A stretch of 64,000 bases of DNA from Niveispirillum sp943370215 (GTDB lineage: Bacteria; Pseudomonadota; Alphaproteobacteria; Azospirillales; Azospirillaceae), in contig CALRQC020000021.1 in the NCBI GenBank assembly GCA_943370215.1, positions 37,566 to 101,565 of the forward strand, read 5' to 3'. The notes below the pieces were generated by a model. The model was not told the origin of the DNA. It saw only the letters and a program-made list of their open reading frames with translations, and did no database searches. How positions within the stretch are numbered: position 1 is the first letter of the stretch; every line of letters starts with the position of its first letter. A program made the translations under genes and the position numbers. Of this stretch, positions 55,854-64,000 are shown piece after piece.

Positions 55854-57881
55854 ATGAATCTAAAAGCGACATTGGCCTTGCCCATGAGCATCGCGTGTTT
55901 CATGACAGCCCACGCAGCGGAAAACGTCGAACCTTTGCAGATGGCTGCTGGCGACATGCAACAGACCGCGAGCGCCGATGCGATCATTGTCAGCGCCACA
56001 AAAGTACGAACCCAGCTAAAGAAAATGACGCAGCCGACAACGGTGGTCGATGCGGGCGAGATCGAGGCCAAGGCCCATATCGACCTCACGGAAGTCCTGC
56101 GGGCACAGCCTAGTATCGAATTTAAGAAAGCTGGTGGTCCCGGGCAATTTAATTATCTTCGGCTGCGCGGATTCTCGAACAGTATTCTATTCGTGCTGGA
56201 CGGTGTGGTGATGAATGACGGAAACTCTGGCGGAATTGGCAATCTGATCGGCCAGATCGACCCATCAATGATCGGGAGTCTGGAGGTTCTGCGGGGGCCA
56301 CACGCTACCGTGTATGGTGCCGATACCACAGCGGGCGTCATCTCGCTTACGACCAAGGGCGGAGAGTCGCCGGAATCAGCCGTTGCTGTGGAAGGTGGAT
56401 CATTAAAATGGAAGAAAATCCGCGCCAACTATCGTAACAATTTCGATGTGGGCGACGGAACTCTCAATTTCGCTCTTAACGGATCTATTACAGATAGTGG
56501 CGGCGTTCACCAGTTCGAATATTTTAAAGATAAGTCATTTAGTGGAAAAATATCTTATGTGAAGGAAGTTTTCGAGATTGGCTCCAGCGTTTATCGGACG
56601 GACAACCGTTTCCAATATGCGGAACTGAAAGAAGCTTATTGTTGCCAGACGCCGGAAACCTACTGGTCGTTTCAGGTTCCCGATCCCAATCAGAATAGTC
56701 AGTCAGAATTTCTTGTCGGAACGATCTGGGCAAAACACAAGATCAGCGACCGTTGGAGCCAGAAACTTCAGCTCTCCGGAATGAAGCGCGATTACGACAC
56801 GATTGATCTGGATGACGGTCTGTTGGCATATCAGCCGGCGCCGCTGAAAAATTTCGTCTATAACGGCGTTACCTACGCCAAGGGAGCGCCAATTCCTATT
56901 TTTGACCGCGGTTACGTTTCCTATACGACGGGCAAGAACAAGCAGGCTGACTATAATCTCGTTTACAGCGAGAATGACCTGACAGCGCTGTTTGGGGCGA
57001 CATATTTGCAGCAGAAATTTTTGGGGCGCACCGCCACTGCCATAACCAGCGATACGAAGCAAAGCGTGAAATCCGTGTATGGACAAATTCAGTTCGATGT
57101 AATGAATGGAAAATTGCACCCGAATGCTGGGGTGAGGCTTGACGATTACAGTGCCTGGGGGCGAGAAGTTACCTATAGTGTGGGTTCGTCCTTTGATATA
57201 GCTGCTTCTACCTCGGTATATGCGAATTATGGCACCAGCTTCACCCAGCCGACATTGTCGCAACTGTTCAACCCAACATATGGGAACGGCAACCTCACCC
57301 CAGCAAACGGCAAAACCGTCGAGGGCGGCATACGCCATAAGTTGTTCGGCGGCACCGCGAGTATAGACCTCGCCGTCTATCATTCCATGATTCACAACAT
57401 CATCATGTTCGATTCCAGTATCGTTAATCCCCGTGTCGCGGGGACGGGACGCGGCTTGTATGTCAATCGTGACGCCGCAATGTCCCAGGGCGTTGAGTTG
57501 GCTGCGCGCTATCAGATTTTGCCAGATGTTTCCGGAAATATAACCTATAGCTACACAGACGCAGAAACAAAGGCGGCAACTGGCCAGTGGAACCGTATGT
57601 TTCAGGTCGCCTATCACAAAATTAATTTTGGACTCAATTATGCATCTGATCGTGTCGATTTGGGAGCGAACCTTTACTACGTCGGCCCACGGCTGCGTTG
57701 GGCAGGCGATATCAGTACGGATGGTTACTGGCGCCTGGATTTGTCCGGACGATATCGTGTCACGGATTGGCTAAGCGTCTATGGCCGCGTCCAGAACGCG
57801 CTCGATGCGAACATCATTGAGGAAGTGGGCTATAAGCAGCCCGGGCTCTACGCCATCTCCGGCCTTGAGGTAAAATTCTAA
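55854..57881 (+). CDS. TonB-dependent outer-membrane receptor, 675 aa
   Basis: Starting at ATG 55854 (MNLKATLALPMSIACFMTAH) with a signal peptide, it has a TonB box-like ADAIIVSATK, a plug domain (VLRGPHATVYGADTTAGVIS) and a C-terminal beta barrel ending ISGLEVKF. It resembles vitamin B12/iron-type receptors. Its codon use is clearly more AT-rich than nearby genes, so it may be of foreign origin or more recently acquired with the DUF1800/DUF1501 pair. Substrate unknown. Confidence 0.85.
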   Translation: MNLKATLALPMSIACFMTAHAAENVEPLQMAAGDMQQTASADAIIVSATKVRTQLKKMTQPTTVVDAGEIEAKAHIDLTEVLRAQPSIEFKKAGGPGQFNYLRLRGFSNSILFVLDGVVMNDGNSGGIGNLIGQIDPSMIGSLEVLRGPHATVYGADTTAGVISLTTKGGESPESAVAVEGGSLKWKKIRANYRNNFDVGDGTLNFALNGSITDSGGVHQFEYFKDKSFSGKISYVKEVFEIGSSVYRTDNRFQYAELKEAYCCQTPETYWSFQVPDPNQNSQSEFLVGTIWAKHKISDRWSQKLQLSGMKRDYDTIDLDDGLLAYQPAPLKNFVYNGVTYAKGAPIPIFDRGYVSYTTGKNKQADYNLVYSENDLTALFGATYLQQKFLGRTATAITSDTKQSVKSVYGQIQFDVMNGKLHPNAGVRLDDYSAWGREVTYSVGSSFDIAASTSVYANYGTSFTQPTLSQLFNPTYGNGNLTPANGKTVEGGIRHKLFGGTASIDLAVYHSMIHNIIMFDSSIVNPRVAGTGRGLYVNRDAAMSQGVELAARYQILPDVSGNITYSYTDAETKAATGQWNRMFQVAYHKINFGLNYASDRVDLGANLYYVGPRLRWAGDISTDGYWRLDLSGRYRVTDWLSVYGRVQNALDANIIEEVGYKQPGLYAISGLEVKF

Positions 57882-58243
57882 CCCGCCCTAATCATGGGCA
57901 ATGATCTGAACGGGGATGTCTCCGGCGGCACAGCCGGACGCTGAGAAGATTTCAGAAAAACAACACATTATACCAAGTCCTTGACCAACATCCGCCAGCG
58001 CAAAGCCGCCTGGCGGGTGATTGGGACAGGCTATTGTGAACGGGCAACTGGCCGATTCTGCAAATGGCTCTTCCAGTTCGGCAATTTTGCCGGGCCAGGG
58101 TGAGACATATAGTATGTCGGTGGCGGAGGATGTGCGGCGCCGACAACAGGCGCCCCCGGCCAGACGACCATTAAGATAACCCGCGAGCTGCAAGAAACAC
58201 GGGAATCTTAATCAAAAATATTTTCAGGGAAGGGCTAGGGGAA
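57882..58243. other. 362-base gap between two TonB receptor genes
   Basis: No gene is supported. The stretch has short inverted repeats (GGCGGC/GCCGCC-type) and a purine-rich GGGAAGGGCTAGGGGAA just before the next start that serves as its ribosome-binding region. I found no cobalamin or TPP riboswitch core. A promoter for the next receptor is expected here but cannot be fixed. Confidence 0.4.
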
Positions 58244-60496
58244 ATGACGGCTTTAAAAGTGGGTTCCTTGTTCACGGCCCGTAACAGGGCTGGAGCAAGG
58301 GGCGCGGCGCTGATTGCGTTGATTCTGGCGCCGGCTTATGCCTTCGCGCAGCCGGTAGCACGGCCCCCGGCTGGGAATGCCGGGGCGGATATTCTGGAAG
58401 AGATCATCGTCACAGCCCAGAAGCGCGCCGAACGCCTTCAGGACGTGCCGGTACCGGTCACAGCGGTGTCGGGCGAAGCGCTTCTGGATCAAAATCAACT
58501 GAGAGCGCAGGATTTCTTTTCGAGTGTTCCGGGGCTGGGGCTTCAGTTCATGAATGGCCGGTCCAATCTCACGATCCGTGGCGTGACGACGGGTCCGGCT
58601 ACCGGCAATCCCACCGTCGGCTATACGATCGACGATGTTCCCTATGGTTCCTCCGTCGGCATTGCCGGCCTGTTCGGTGCCGCCCCCGATCTGGATCCGG
58701 GTGATCTGGCCCGGATCGAGGTGCTGCGCGGCCCGCAGGGCACCTTGTACGGGGCCAGCAGCATCGGTGGTCTGGTGAAATATGTCACGGTGAAGCCCTC
58801 CACGGACCGTCTTGCCGGTACCATGGGGGCGGGGGTGCAAGCCGTTTCCGGTGGTCATGGGCCCGGATACAATCTGCGCGGCAACCTGAACATTCCGCTG
58901 AGTGATGTCTTCGCCGTCCGTGCCAGCGCCTTTACCCGCCGGGACGCCGGATATATCAATAATGTCGTCACCGGCAAGCGCGGGGTGAACCAATCGGATG
59001 TCAGCGGTGGCCGCCTGTCCGCCCTGTGGCAGCCTTCGAACGCGCTGTCCGTTGAAATGGCGGCCCTTTACCAGGATACAGAAGTCGACGGCTCCTCCAA
59101 TGTCGATACATTGCTGCCGCGGCGCAACCGGCAGAGCGACCATATCGGTGCCGGCTATAGCCGATGGAAGAACCAGATCTACAGCGCCGTGGTGAACGCC
59201 GATCTGGGTGTTTCCGAACTCACCTCGGTGACCTCCTACATCTATAATCCCAGCGTCGACAATGTTGATTTCTCGGCATCAGGCCTAAATGCCGCCCTGC
59301 CGCTGATCTATCCGGTGGGTATCAACCCGATGGCCGCCCTTCTGCATCAGGAATACAACACCAAGAAGCTGACGCAGGAAGTGCGCCTTATGACGCCGAT
59401 CGGCGACAATGTGGATTGGCTGGTGGGAGCGTTTTATACAAACGAAAACAGCCATTATATGATCCAGGCGCTGGCCACCGATCCTGCCAACGGCACCGTT
59501 CATGGTGTGCCGATCCTGTGGCGGGACAAGCTTGAATTTGCCGAATATGCCGGCTTCACCGACGTGACCGTGCGTTTCACCGATCAGTTTGATGTGCAGG
59601 TCGGGGCGCGGTGGAGTTCGAACAAGCAGGATTTGCGTCATCGTCAATGGAATTTCGACCAGCCGGCCGGCCTGTTCACCGACCCGACCTCAAAGGATCA
59701 CGCGCTCACCTACCTGCTGACGCCACGATTCAAACTGTCCGCCGACCATATGTTTTACGGGCGGCTGGCCACCGGCTATCGGCCGGGTGGTCCCAATGCC
59801 GTCTGTAACGATGCCCGCGTTCCATGCCAGTACCGTTCCGACAAGACCAAGAATTACGAGATCGGCGCGAAGGGTGACTTCTATGGTCGCCTGCTGTCTT
59901 ACGATCTCTCCTTCTACCATATCGACTGGCGGGACATTCAACTGACCCAGGTTGCCCCCGATGCCACCTATAATTACAACACCAATGCCAGCCGCGCTCG
60001 CAGCCGTGGCGTCGAACTTTCCCTTGAAGCGCGGCCGAGCGATGGGTTGACGCTGGCACTCTGGGGGGCGTGGACGGATGCCACCTTGCGTGCCGGATTC
60101 TCTGAGCCGAGCGCCGTTTATGCTGCCGCCGGGGATCGGCTGCCTTATTCCAATCGCTTCTCCGCCCGCTTCTCGGTGGATTACGAATCTTCACTCACTG
60201 AAGACATGCTGCTCCTCATGGGTGGTTCGGTAAGCTATGTCGGCAATCGCAAGGGAGAGTTTGTTCCGACACGGCAGGAGGCGCCCCTGCGGCAGACCTA
60301 TCCCAGCTATGCCCAGCTCGACCTGCATCTGGGGGTAAAGTCGGAGGATTGGAAAATCAATCTATCCATACAGAATGTCACGAACCAGCGGGGCGTGACG
60401 GGTGGCGGGTATAACAACCAGACAACCTTCAATCGTTACTGGCTGAACTATGTCCGGCCGCGCACAGTGGGGCTTTCGTTTGAAAAGTCGTTCTGA
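58244..60496 (+). CDS. TonB-dependent outer-membrane receptor, 750 aa
   Basis: It has a signal peptide (GAALIALILAPAYAFA), a TonB box (EEIIVTAQKRAERLQDVPVP), a plug (VLRGPQGTLYGASSIGGLV) and a beta barrel ending VRPRTVGLSFEKSF. This belongs to the large sphingomonad/caulobacter-type receptor group often linked to carbohydrate or aromatic uptake. The downstream sugar dehydrogenase, 60 bases away, suggests a sugar-related substrate; that is an inference. Confidence 0.88.
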   Translation: MTALKVGSLFTARNRAGARGAALIALILAPAYAFAQPVARPPAGNAGADILEEIIVTAQKRAERLQDVPVPVTAVSGEALLDQNQLRAQDFFSSVPGLGLQFMNGRSNLTIRGVTTGPATGNPTVGYTIDDVPYGSSVGIAGLFGAAPDLDPGDLARIEVLRGPQGTLYGASSIGGLVKYVTVKPSTDRLAGTMGAGVQAVSGGHGPGYNLRGNLNIPLSDVFAVRASAFTRRDAGYINNVVTGKRGVNQSDVSGGRLSALWQPSNALSVEMAALYQDTEVDGSSNVDTLLPRRNRQSDHIGAGYSRWKNQIYSAVVNADLGVSELTSVTSYIYNPSVDNVDFSASGLNAALPLIYPVGINPMAALLHQEYNTKKLTQEVRLMTPIGDNVDWLVGAFYTNENSHYMIQALATDPANGTVHGVPILWRDKLEFAEYAGFTDVTVRFTDQFDVQVGARWSSNKQDLRHRQWNFDQPAGLFTDPTSKDHALTYLLTPRFKLSADHMFYGRLATGYRPGGPNAVCNDARVPCQYRSDKTKNYEIGAKGDFYGRLLSYDLSFYHIDWRDIQLTQVAPDATYNYNTNASRARSRGVELSLEARPSDGLTLALWGAWTDATLRAGFSEPSAVYAAAGDRLPYSNRFSARFSVDYESSLTEDMLLLMGGSVSYVGNRKGEFVPTRQEAPLRQTYPSYAQLDLHLGVKSEDWKINLSIQNVTNQRGVTGGGYNNQTTFNRYWLNYVRPRTVGLSFEKSF

Positions 60497-60556
60497 CGCC
60501 ATCGAATTTTCTTCACACACCGACAAGAATTTCTCTCTGGTTTCTGGAGAAGTGAC

Positions 60557-61852
60557 ATGCAATTTCGTCCCGTGACCGCCCGGCGGTCCCTTGTTCAACA
60601 TATCTTGCTGTTGTCGTCCGCGGCTCTTCTGTCTGTTTCCGTCGCCCTCCCCGTCCAGGCCGCCGAGGAAATTGAGGTTGGCATCACGCCGCCGGCGGTG
60701 GGCGCCGGACCCTTTCAGTTCGATACCGCTGAACAGCATGACATCCGTGTGGACGTCCTGGCCCGTGGCCTGGCGCATGGTTTCACTGTCGCGTTCCTGC
60801 CCAATCGCGATGCCTTGCTTGTTGAACGGGGTGTCCGGTTGCGGTTGCTGCGCAACGCCACCGGTCCCAGCCCCGAACTGGTCAGCGCCCCGATAGCGGG
60901 GGTTCCAGACTTCCGCAATATCGAACATGCCGTGCCCGACGATATGCTGGGTCTTCAGGACGTGGCGCTTCATCCTGATTTTTCGAAGAATCAGGTCGTG
61001 TACTACACCTACAACCGGCCAGCCGGTTTTGATGCCACGTCCGGCCGCCTGTTCGTCATGACGGTTCTGGCGCGTGCCCGGCTGCTGGATATGCGGCTGG
61101 TCGAGGCGAAGGACATCTGGGTTGGCGAACCGGTTCATGGGGCCGGCGGATCCCGCATCCTGGTCACCCAGGAAGGGATGGTCTATGTCGGCGTTGGTGG
61201 ATTGAGCCGTGGCGATATCGATGCGTCTCAGCGCACGGACAATATCTATGGCAAAGTTCTGCGGGTCGATGCCGACGGTAAAATTCCCAAAGACAACCCC
61301 TTCGCCAAGGTGACGGGCGCCCGAGGGGAAATTTACACCCTGGGCCATCGTGATGTTCTGGGCCTGGCTGTTGATCCCCGCTCCGGCGCTATTATCGCAT
61401 CAGAGCATGGACCGCAGGGCGGCGATGAGATCAACCGCATCCTGCCGGGCCGGAATTATGGCTGGCCCCGTTTCACCTATGGCACCGAATACGGCGGTTC
61501 ACCGCTGCCAACCAAGCCTCTGGGGCCGGATACGGAGCCGCCCCTGACCATCTGGACGCCGGGTATCGCCCCCAGCGGTATCGCCTTCTATGGTGCGGAC
61601 AAGGTACCGGCCTGGAAGAACAATCTGTTCATCGCCAGCGCCCGGCGTGGTCAGATCAACGGCACCGGCGCTTTGATCCGGGTTGTCCTGAATGAGAAGT
61701 TGCAGGAGATGCGTCAGGAGATTCTGCTGGATGGGCTGCGCCAGCGCTTCAAAGATGTGCGTCAGGGGCCCGACGGGTTGCTCTATGCCTTAACCGATGA
61801 GAGCGACAGCCTGCTACTACGGATCAGCCCGGCACCCGCTGGCGCTCACTGA
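60557..61852 (+). CDS. PQQ-dependent sugar dehydrogenase-like beta-propeller protein
   Basis: The 431-residue product has a signal peptide ending PVQAAEE and then the soluble glucose/aldose dehydrogenase family features: GLQDVALHPDFSKNQVVYYT, NIYGKVLRVDADGKIPKDNP, TLGHRDVLGLAVDP, SEHGPQGGDEINRILPGRNY and GWPRFTYGTEY. It likely oxidises sugars in the periplasm with PQQ. The TGA stop is also the first three bases of an IS3 inverted repeat (TGAACCGG), so the natural C-terminus may have been shortened by a few residues. Confidence 0.85.
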   Translation: MQFRPVTARRSLVQHILLLSSAALLSVSVALPVQAAEEIEVGITPPAVGAGPFQFDTAEQHDIRVDVLARGLAHGFTVAFLPNRDALLVERGVRLRLLRNATGPSPELVSAPIAGVPDFRNIEHAVPDDMLGLQDVALHPDFSKNQVVYYTYNRPAGFDATSGRLFVMTVLARARLLDMRLVEAKDIWVGEPVHGAGGSRILVTQEGMVYVGVGGLSRGDIDASQRTDNIYGKVLRVDADGKIPKDNPFAKVTGARGEIYTLGHRDVLGLAVDPRSGAIIASEHGPQGGDEINRILPGRNYGWPRFTYGTEYGGSPLPTKPLGPDTEPPLTIWTPGIAPSGIAFYGADKVPAWKNNLFIASARRGQINGTGALIRVVLNEKLQEMRQEILLDGLRQRFKDVRQGPDGLLYALTDESDSLLLRISPAPAGAH

Positions 61853-62200
61853 ACCGGTTCGGGATTGTCGGCGGCTCCCACTCCTGAGAGGATGGGGCTA
61901 CGATAAGCAAGACAACGAACAAATTTTCAGATGAAGTCCGCGAGCGGGCTGTTCGGCTGGTTCTGGATCACGAGAAGGATCACCCGTCGCGATGGGCAGC
62001 GGTGCCGTCCGTGGCGTCCAAGATCGGGTGTTCGGCGCGCACATTGAACGAGTGGGTCAAGAAAGCCGAGGTGGAAAGCGGCAGCCGTGCCGGCATTCCG
62101 CTGGATGTGCTGGAGAAACTGAAGGCGCAGGAACGGGAGATCCGGGAGTTGCGCCAGGCGAATGAAATCCTGCACAAGGCCTCGGCTTATTTCGCGATGA
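61850..62200 (+). mobile_element. IS3-family (IS407-like) left end with orfA fragment
   Basis: TGAACCGGTTCGGGATTGTC at 61850 matches the terminal repeat style of IS407-group IS3 elements. The orfA-like frame reads SKTTNKFSDEVRERAVRLVL, ASKIGCSARTLNEWVKKAEV and LRQANEILHKASAYFAM. Its start codon is ATA at 61901-61903 where ATG is expected. Homology ends at about 62200 in front of a WYL-protein fragment. orfB and the right end are missing, so the copy is dead. Confidence 0.78.
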
Positions 62201-62201
62201 C

Positions 62202-62474
62202 AGATTCGATCTGCAAGCCTTCGTCGCCCGATCCTTTGGATTATTTCAAGAGCAGCCCTTCGACGTGGTCTGGCGCTTCGCCCCGGAAGCGGCGTCCGTG
62301 GCTGTCGATTTCGTCTTCCATCCGTCCCAATCGCTGGAATGGCAGAAGGAAGGCCGCAATCTGGAGATGGCCTGGCATCTTTATAGCTGGGGCGATAAGG
62401 TGGAAGTGCTGCAACCGCCGGAACTGGCGGCCCTGGTCAATCCCGGCAGGCGCGGATGGACGGCACTGCCATGA
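62202..62474 (+). pseudogene. C-terminal fragment of a WYL-domain regulator
   Basis: Reading from 62202 gives RFDLQAFVARSFGLFQEQPF, then VVWRFAPEAASVAVDFVFHP and LEMAWHLYSWGDKVEVLQPP, the C-terminal WYL/WCX part of DeoR-like regulators. The N-terminal DNA-binding part was removed at the IS3 junction. WYL regulators often lie next to CRISPR-Cas systems, which fits the Cas remnants 400 bases downstream. The stop overlaps the next start (ATGA). Confidence 0.7.
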
Positions 62475-62923
62475 GCGATCATCCAGCCCCCTCTTCAGAA
62501 CCTTATTGGCGGCGGCGGCTGACCGTCGCCTGCCAAAGGCTGGCAACTGGCCAGCCGGCACAGGTCACCTGCCTGCTGCCAACGCAGGGTCTGTGTCAAT
62601 TTCCTGAACAAGCCATCCTTTTCCTGCATTTCCTGATGCGTCAAGCATTGGCGGAGGCTCGCGCCAATCCTGCCAGCCCCCCAGGGGCAGTTGATTTGGT
62701 CGCCGAGATTCTGGCCTTCGCCCGTGACACGGTACGCCCTCTCAGCCTGAATGAGATGGTGGAAGCAAACAGCTTCTTCCGTCGGTGTTACGACATGCAG
62801 CCAGGCTGGAGACGGACCTGGATTCATTCCAGCCGCCGGACCGGCAACGACAAGCCGCTTCTGATGGCTGAAAGCTTCCTGGCTGCCCTAATGCCTGCCT
62901 GTCGCTGTGCTATGCCCTGTTGA
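62471..62923 (+). CDS. hypothetical protein beside the CRISPR remnant, C-terminus probably chimeric
   Basis: The frame MSDHPAPSSEPYWRRRLTVA starts in the stop of the WYL fragment and continues with helical sequence (ILFLHFLMRQALAEARANPA) to about CYDMQPGWRR. The end (WIHSSRRTGNDKPLLM to ACRCAMPC) overlaps the Cas1-like remnant in another frame and looks like junction sequence. It may be the start of a former CRISPR-associated or regulatory protein. No family is recognised. Confidence 0.4.
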   Translation: MSDHPAPSSEPYWRRRLTVACQRLATGQPAQVTCLLPTQGLCQFPEQAILFLHFLMRQALAEARANPASPPGAVDLVAEILAFARDTVRPLSLNEMVEANSFFRRCYDMQPGWRRTWIHSSRRTGNDKPLLMAESFLAALMPACRCAMPC

Positions 62924-63147
62924 AGCGCGCGGTTTCCACGGCATTGGAGGTGGCACTGTCGGTCTTCCAGTGCCACGTGACCGCCCGCCACCGTGCGGCC
63001 CTGGCCATGCGGCTTGACCGCGAGATAAAGACATCGGAAGATCACGTCCTGATCCTTGACATCGGCCCCGCCGACGACGTGGATCTGCGGGTCGAAAGCC
63101 TGGGCAAAAGCTTTAAGGCAATCGAACGGCAAGTCCGGGTGATTTGA
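62890..63147 (+). pseudogene. deleted cas1-cas2 remnant
   Basis: The frame reads PNACLSLCYALLKR, resembling the conserved NA-LS-YALL helix of Cas1. It passes at once into ALSVFQCHVTARHRAALAMR and EDHVLILDIGPADDVDLRVE with SLGKSFKAIERQVRVI, the second half of a Cas2 protein (SVFQC strand, the final strands). So most of Cas1 and the N-terminal half of Cas2, including its catalytic Asp, are gone by one deletion near 62930. The remnant lies 210 bases before a CRISPR-like repeat in the normal cas2-leader-array order. Confidence 0.65.
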
Positions 63148-63198
63148 GGGGTTGCTGCCGGTTGCAGGCGCGAGCGGCTCAGTACCCACCAAAACCCT

Positions 63199-63313
63199 GG
63201 ACCCGCTCGCAAGCACCCAAACCATTGGGATGGCTATGGTTCTTGGACATTGTGCATGTTTGTGAAAGCCTCACAGGCCACTCAAAATACACCCTGTACG
63301 GACCCGCTCGCAA
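63199..63313 (+). repeat. 14-bp direct repeat in the CRISPR leader region
   Basis: GGACCCGCTCGCAA occurs at 63199-63212 and 63300-63313, 101 bases apart. The stretch 63148-63358 between the Cas2 remnant and the repeat has no gene and contains T-rich sequence (GGTGATTTTTTGTTATC) as expected of a CRISPR leader. The repeated 14-mer may be a leader motif or a short duplication. Confidence 0.6.
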
Positions 63314-63358
63314 ATCCGGTGATTTTTTGTTATCTTACAAGCGGTTCGAAGGTAGGGA

Positions 63359-63394
63359 CTTTCCCCGGCTGAAAAGCCGGGGCCTCATTGAAGC
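63359..63394 (-). CRISPR. single surviving 36-bp CRISPR repeat
   Basis: On the minus strand the 36-mer begins GCTTCAATGAGGCCCCGGCT and ends TTTCAGCCGGGGAAAG, with stem CCCCGGCT/AGCCGGGG. The CTTCAATGAGGC start and the GC hairpin are typical of 36-bp alphaproteobacterial repeats. It stands 3' of a Cas2 remnant and T-rich leader. No second copy occurs in the window: an IS5-family element follows within about 100 bases, so the array was cut after its first repeat or lies beyond the insertions. Confidence 0.65.
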
Positions 63395-63494
63395 GTAAGA
63401 CCGGAAGCAGTTATTAGGATCAGAACCGTAACAGTGCGTTGAAATTGCTGTAGGAATGTGATTCTAAGGCGTTATTAGCGCCTTGGAGGATTGA

Positions 63495-63853
63495 ATGCGG
63501 CAGATTTTCTGGCTTTCGGATGATGCGTGGGCAGCGATTGAGCCACACCTTCCCCGCCATACCGTTGGTGCGCCGCGTGTTGATGACCGCCGGATTATCA
63601 GCGGGATTATTCATGTACTCAAGAGCGGCTGCCGCTGGAAGGACTGTTCGCCGGAATACGGCCCGCCGACCACGGTGTATAATCGCTTCAATCGATGGTC
63701 CGGTCGCAAGCATTGGCATCGGATGTTGCAGGCGCTGGCCGCCGGGCAATGGATTACGACCAGCATGGCATGGATGGCAGCTACGTGAAGGCACATCGGT
63801 GTGCCCACGGCGGAAAAGGGGGGCCAAGGCGCAAGCCATTGGCATTTCCAGAG
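63495..63853 (+). pseudogene. IS5-family (IS427-like) transposase, frameshifted and truncated
   Basis: The first frame (63495-63788) reads MRQIFWLSDDAWAAIEPHLP, RRIISGIIHVLKSGCRWKDC and YNRFNRWSGRKHW, a typical OrfA of the IS427 group. The DDE part continues in other frames (MDGSYVKAHRCAHGG, then GAKAQAIGISR). Some frame change may be programmed as in related elements, but two shifts in 80 bases suggest damage. Homology stops at about 63853 where an IS66-type end begins. The left inverted repeat should lie between 63395 and 63494 but is not clear. Confidence 0.72.
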
Positions 63854-64000
63854 TACGCATCCGGTGAGAGCCGCGGGTGCTTCGGCGATAGCTGCATAGT
63901 TCGGATCAGGCGGCGGTTGCCTTCTGGTCTTCCCGACGCTGCTTCCATTCCCAGGGGAGCAGTTCGTGCAGGCGGGTTTGTGACAGATCGTTGATGCGGG
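63854..64000 (-). mobile_element. end of an IS66-family element with transposase C-terminus
   Basis: Sequence starting GTACGCATCCGGTGAGAGCC at 63854 resembles IS66-type ends (GTAAGCG-like). On the minus strand a frame ending at 63906 reads RINDLSQTRLHELLPWEWKQ and REDQKATAA, matching the C-terminus of the IS66 transposase (TnpC), with HELLPWEW characteristic. The element runs off the right edge. It appears inserted in the IS5-family element, giving a nest of mobile DNA. Confidence 0.65.
63906..64000 (-). CDS. IS66-family transposase, C-terminal 31 codons (partial)
   Basis: The minus-strand frame ends TGA at 63906 and shows RINDLSQTRLHELLPWEWKQ, the conserved tail of IS66 TnpC proteins. The remainder is outside the window. 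Assignment is by the short conserved tail only. Confidence 0.6.
   Translation of the reverse strand, partial: RINDLSQTRLHELLPWEWKQRREDQKATAA

Noticed and set aside
57882..58243. Possible cobalamin or TPP riboswitch upstream of the TonB receptor
   Set aside because: A few GC-rich inverted repeats are present but no B12-box or TPP core motifs could be found.
63420..63860. 146-residue minus-strand frame opposite the IS5-family transposase
   Set aside because: Antisense shadow of a recognisable transposase, common in IS427-type elements, with no domain of its own.
1..64000. tRNA or rRNA genes, including an attachment site for the prophage in a tRNA
   Set aside because: No cloverleaf or rRNA segment was recognised, and a transposable phage does not need a tRNA attachment site.

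Overview
The window is high-GC alphaproteobacterial chromosome. The GC content, TonB receptors, FecIR-type signalling and the style of the cat/pca genes suggest Azospirillaceae, for example a Niveispirillum-like genus; this is an inference from gene style, not a database match. It has three parts: a host catabolic and iron-uptake segment (1-10.8 kb), a complete-looking transposable (Mu-like) prophage (about 10.80-50.70 kb), and a host segment of exported enzymes and TonB receptors that decays into nested insertion-sequence and CRISPR-Cas debris (50.7-64 kb).

Host left segment. A minus-strand operon catB-catC-catA-pcaI-pcaJ-pcaF, with divergent LysR regulator catR, takes catechol through muconate and beta-ketoadipate towards succinyl-CoA and acetyl-CoA. 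An ATAC-N7-GTAT regulator site lies at the catR start. Next comes a minus-strand FecI/FecR/STN-TonB receptor locus with two tiny membrane proteins and a PepSY protein. The receptor is frameshifted near 7680, and the sigma gene lost its 5' end to the prophage.

Prophage. The left arm carries a cI-like repressor (minus strand), an operator with a 20-bp inverted repeat, a Ner-like protein, transposase A (DDE), ATPase B, early accessory genes (DUF3164, an XRE regulator, a Rieske-like protein, GemA) and a Mor-type activator. The lysis region has a muramidase-like enzyme, a membrane protein, a TraR/DksA zinc finger and DUF2730. Packaging and head genes follow: gp26/gp27-like proteins, terminase and portal, Com and Mom DNA-modification genes, an F-like head protein and a protease-scaffold-capsid fusion. 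The tail is siphovirus-like: tail tube, chaperone pair with a -1 slippery site, 1,961-residue tape measure and fibre, with no Mu-type sheath. Sequences at the two ends match as inverted transposase-type sites. The prophage also holds several structured-RNA candidates: a two-hairpin element with complementary loops behind a strong promoter near the left end, a hairpin that hides the ribosome-binding site of a secreted-protein moron, and hairpins inside the head and tail operons.

Host right segment. The prophage borders the cut-off start of a small membrane-protein gene, while its other side cuts a different gene (the sigma factor). This suggests a rearrangement at the prophage. Further right are a GH1 beta-glucosidase, an internally deleted fumarylacetoacetate-hydrolase remnant, a DUF1800/DUF1501 export pair, two TonB receptors and a PQQ-type sugar dehydrogenase whose stop codon lies in the end of an IS3 element. 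The last 2 kb hold an IS3 orfA fragment, a WYL-regulator fragment, a deleted Cas1-Cas2 remnant, one surviving 36-bp CRISPR repeat, a broken IS5-family transposase and the end of an IS66-family element.
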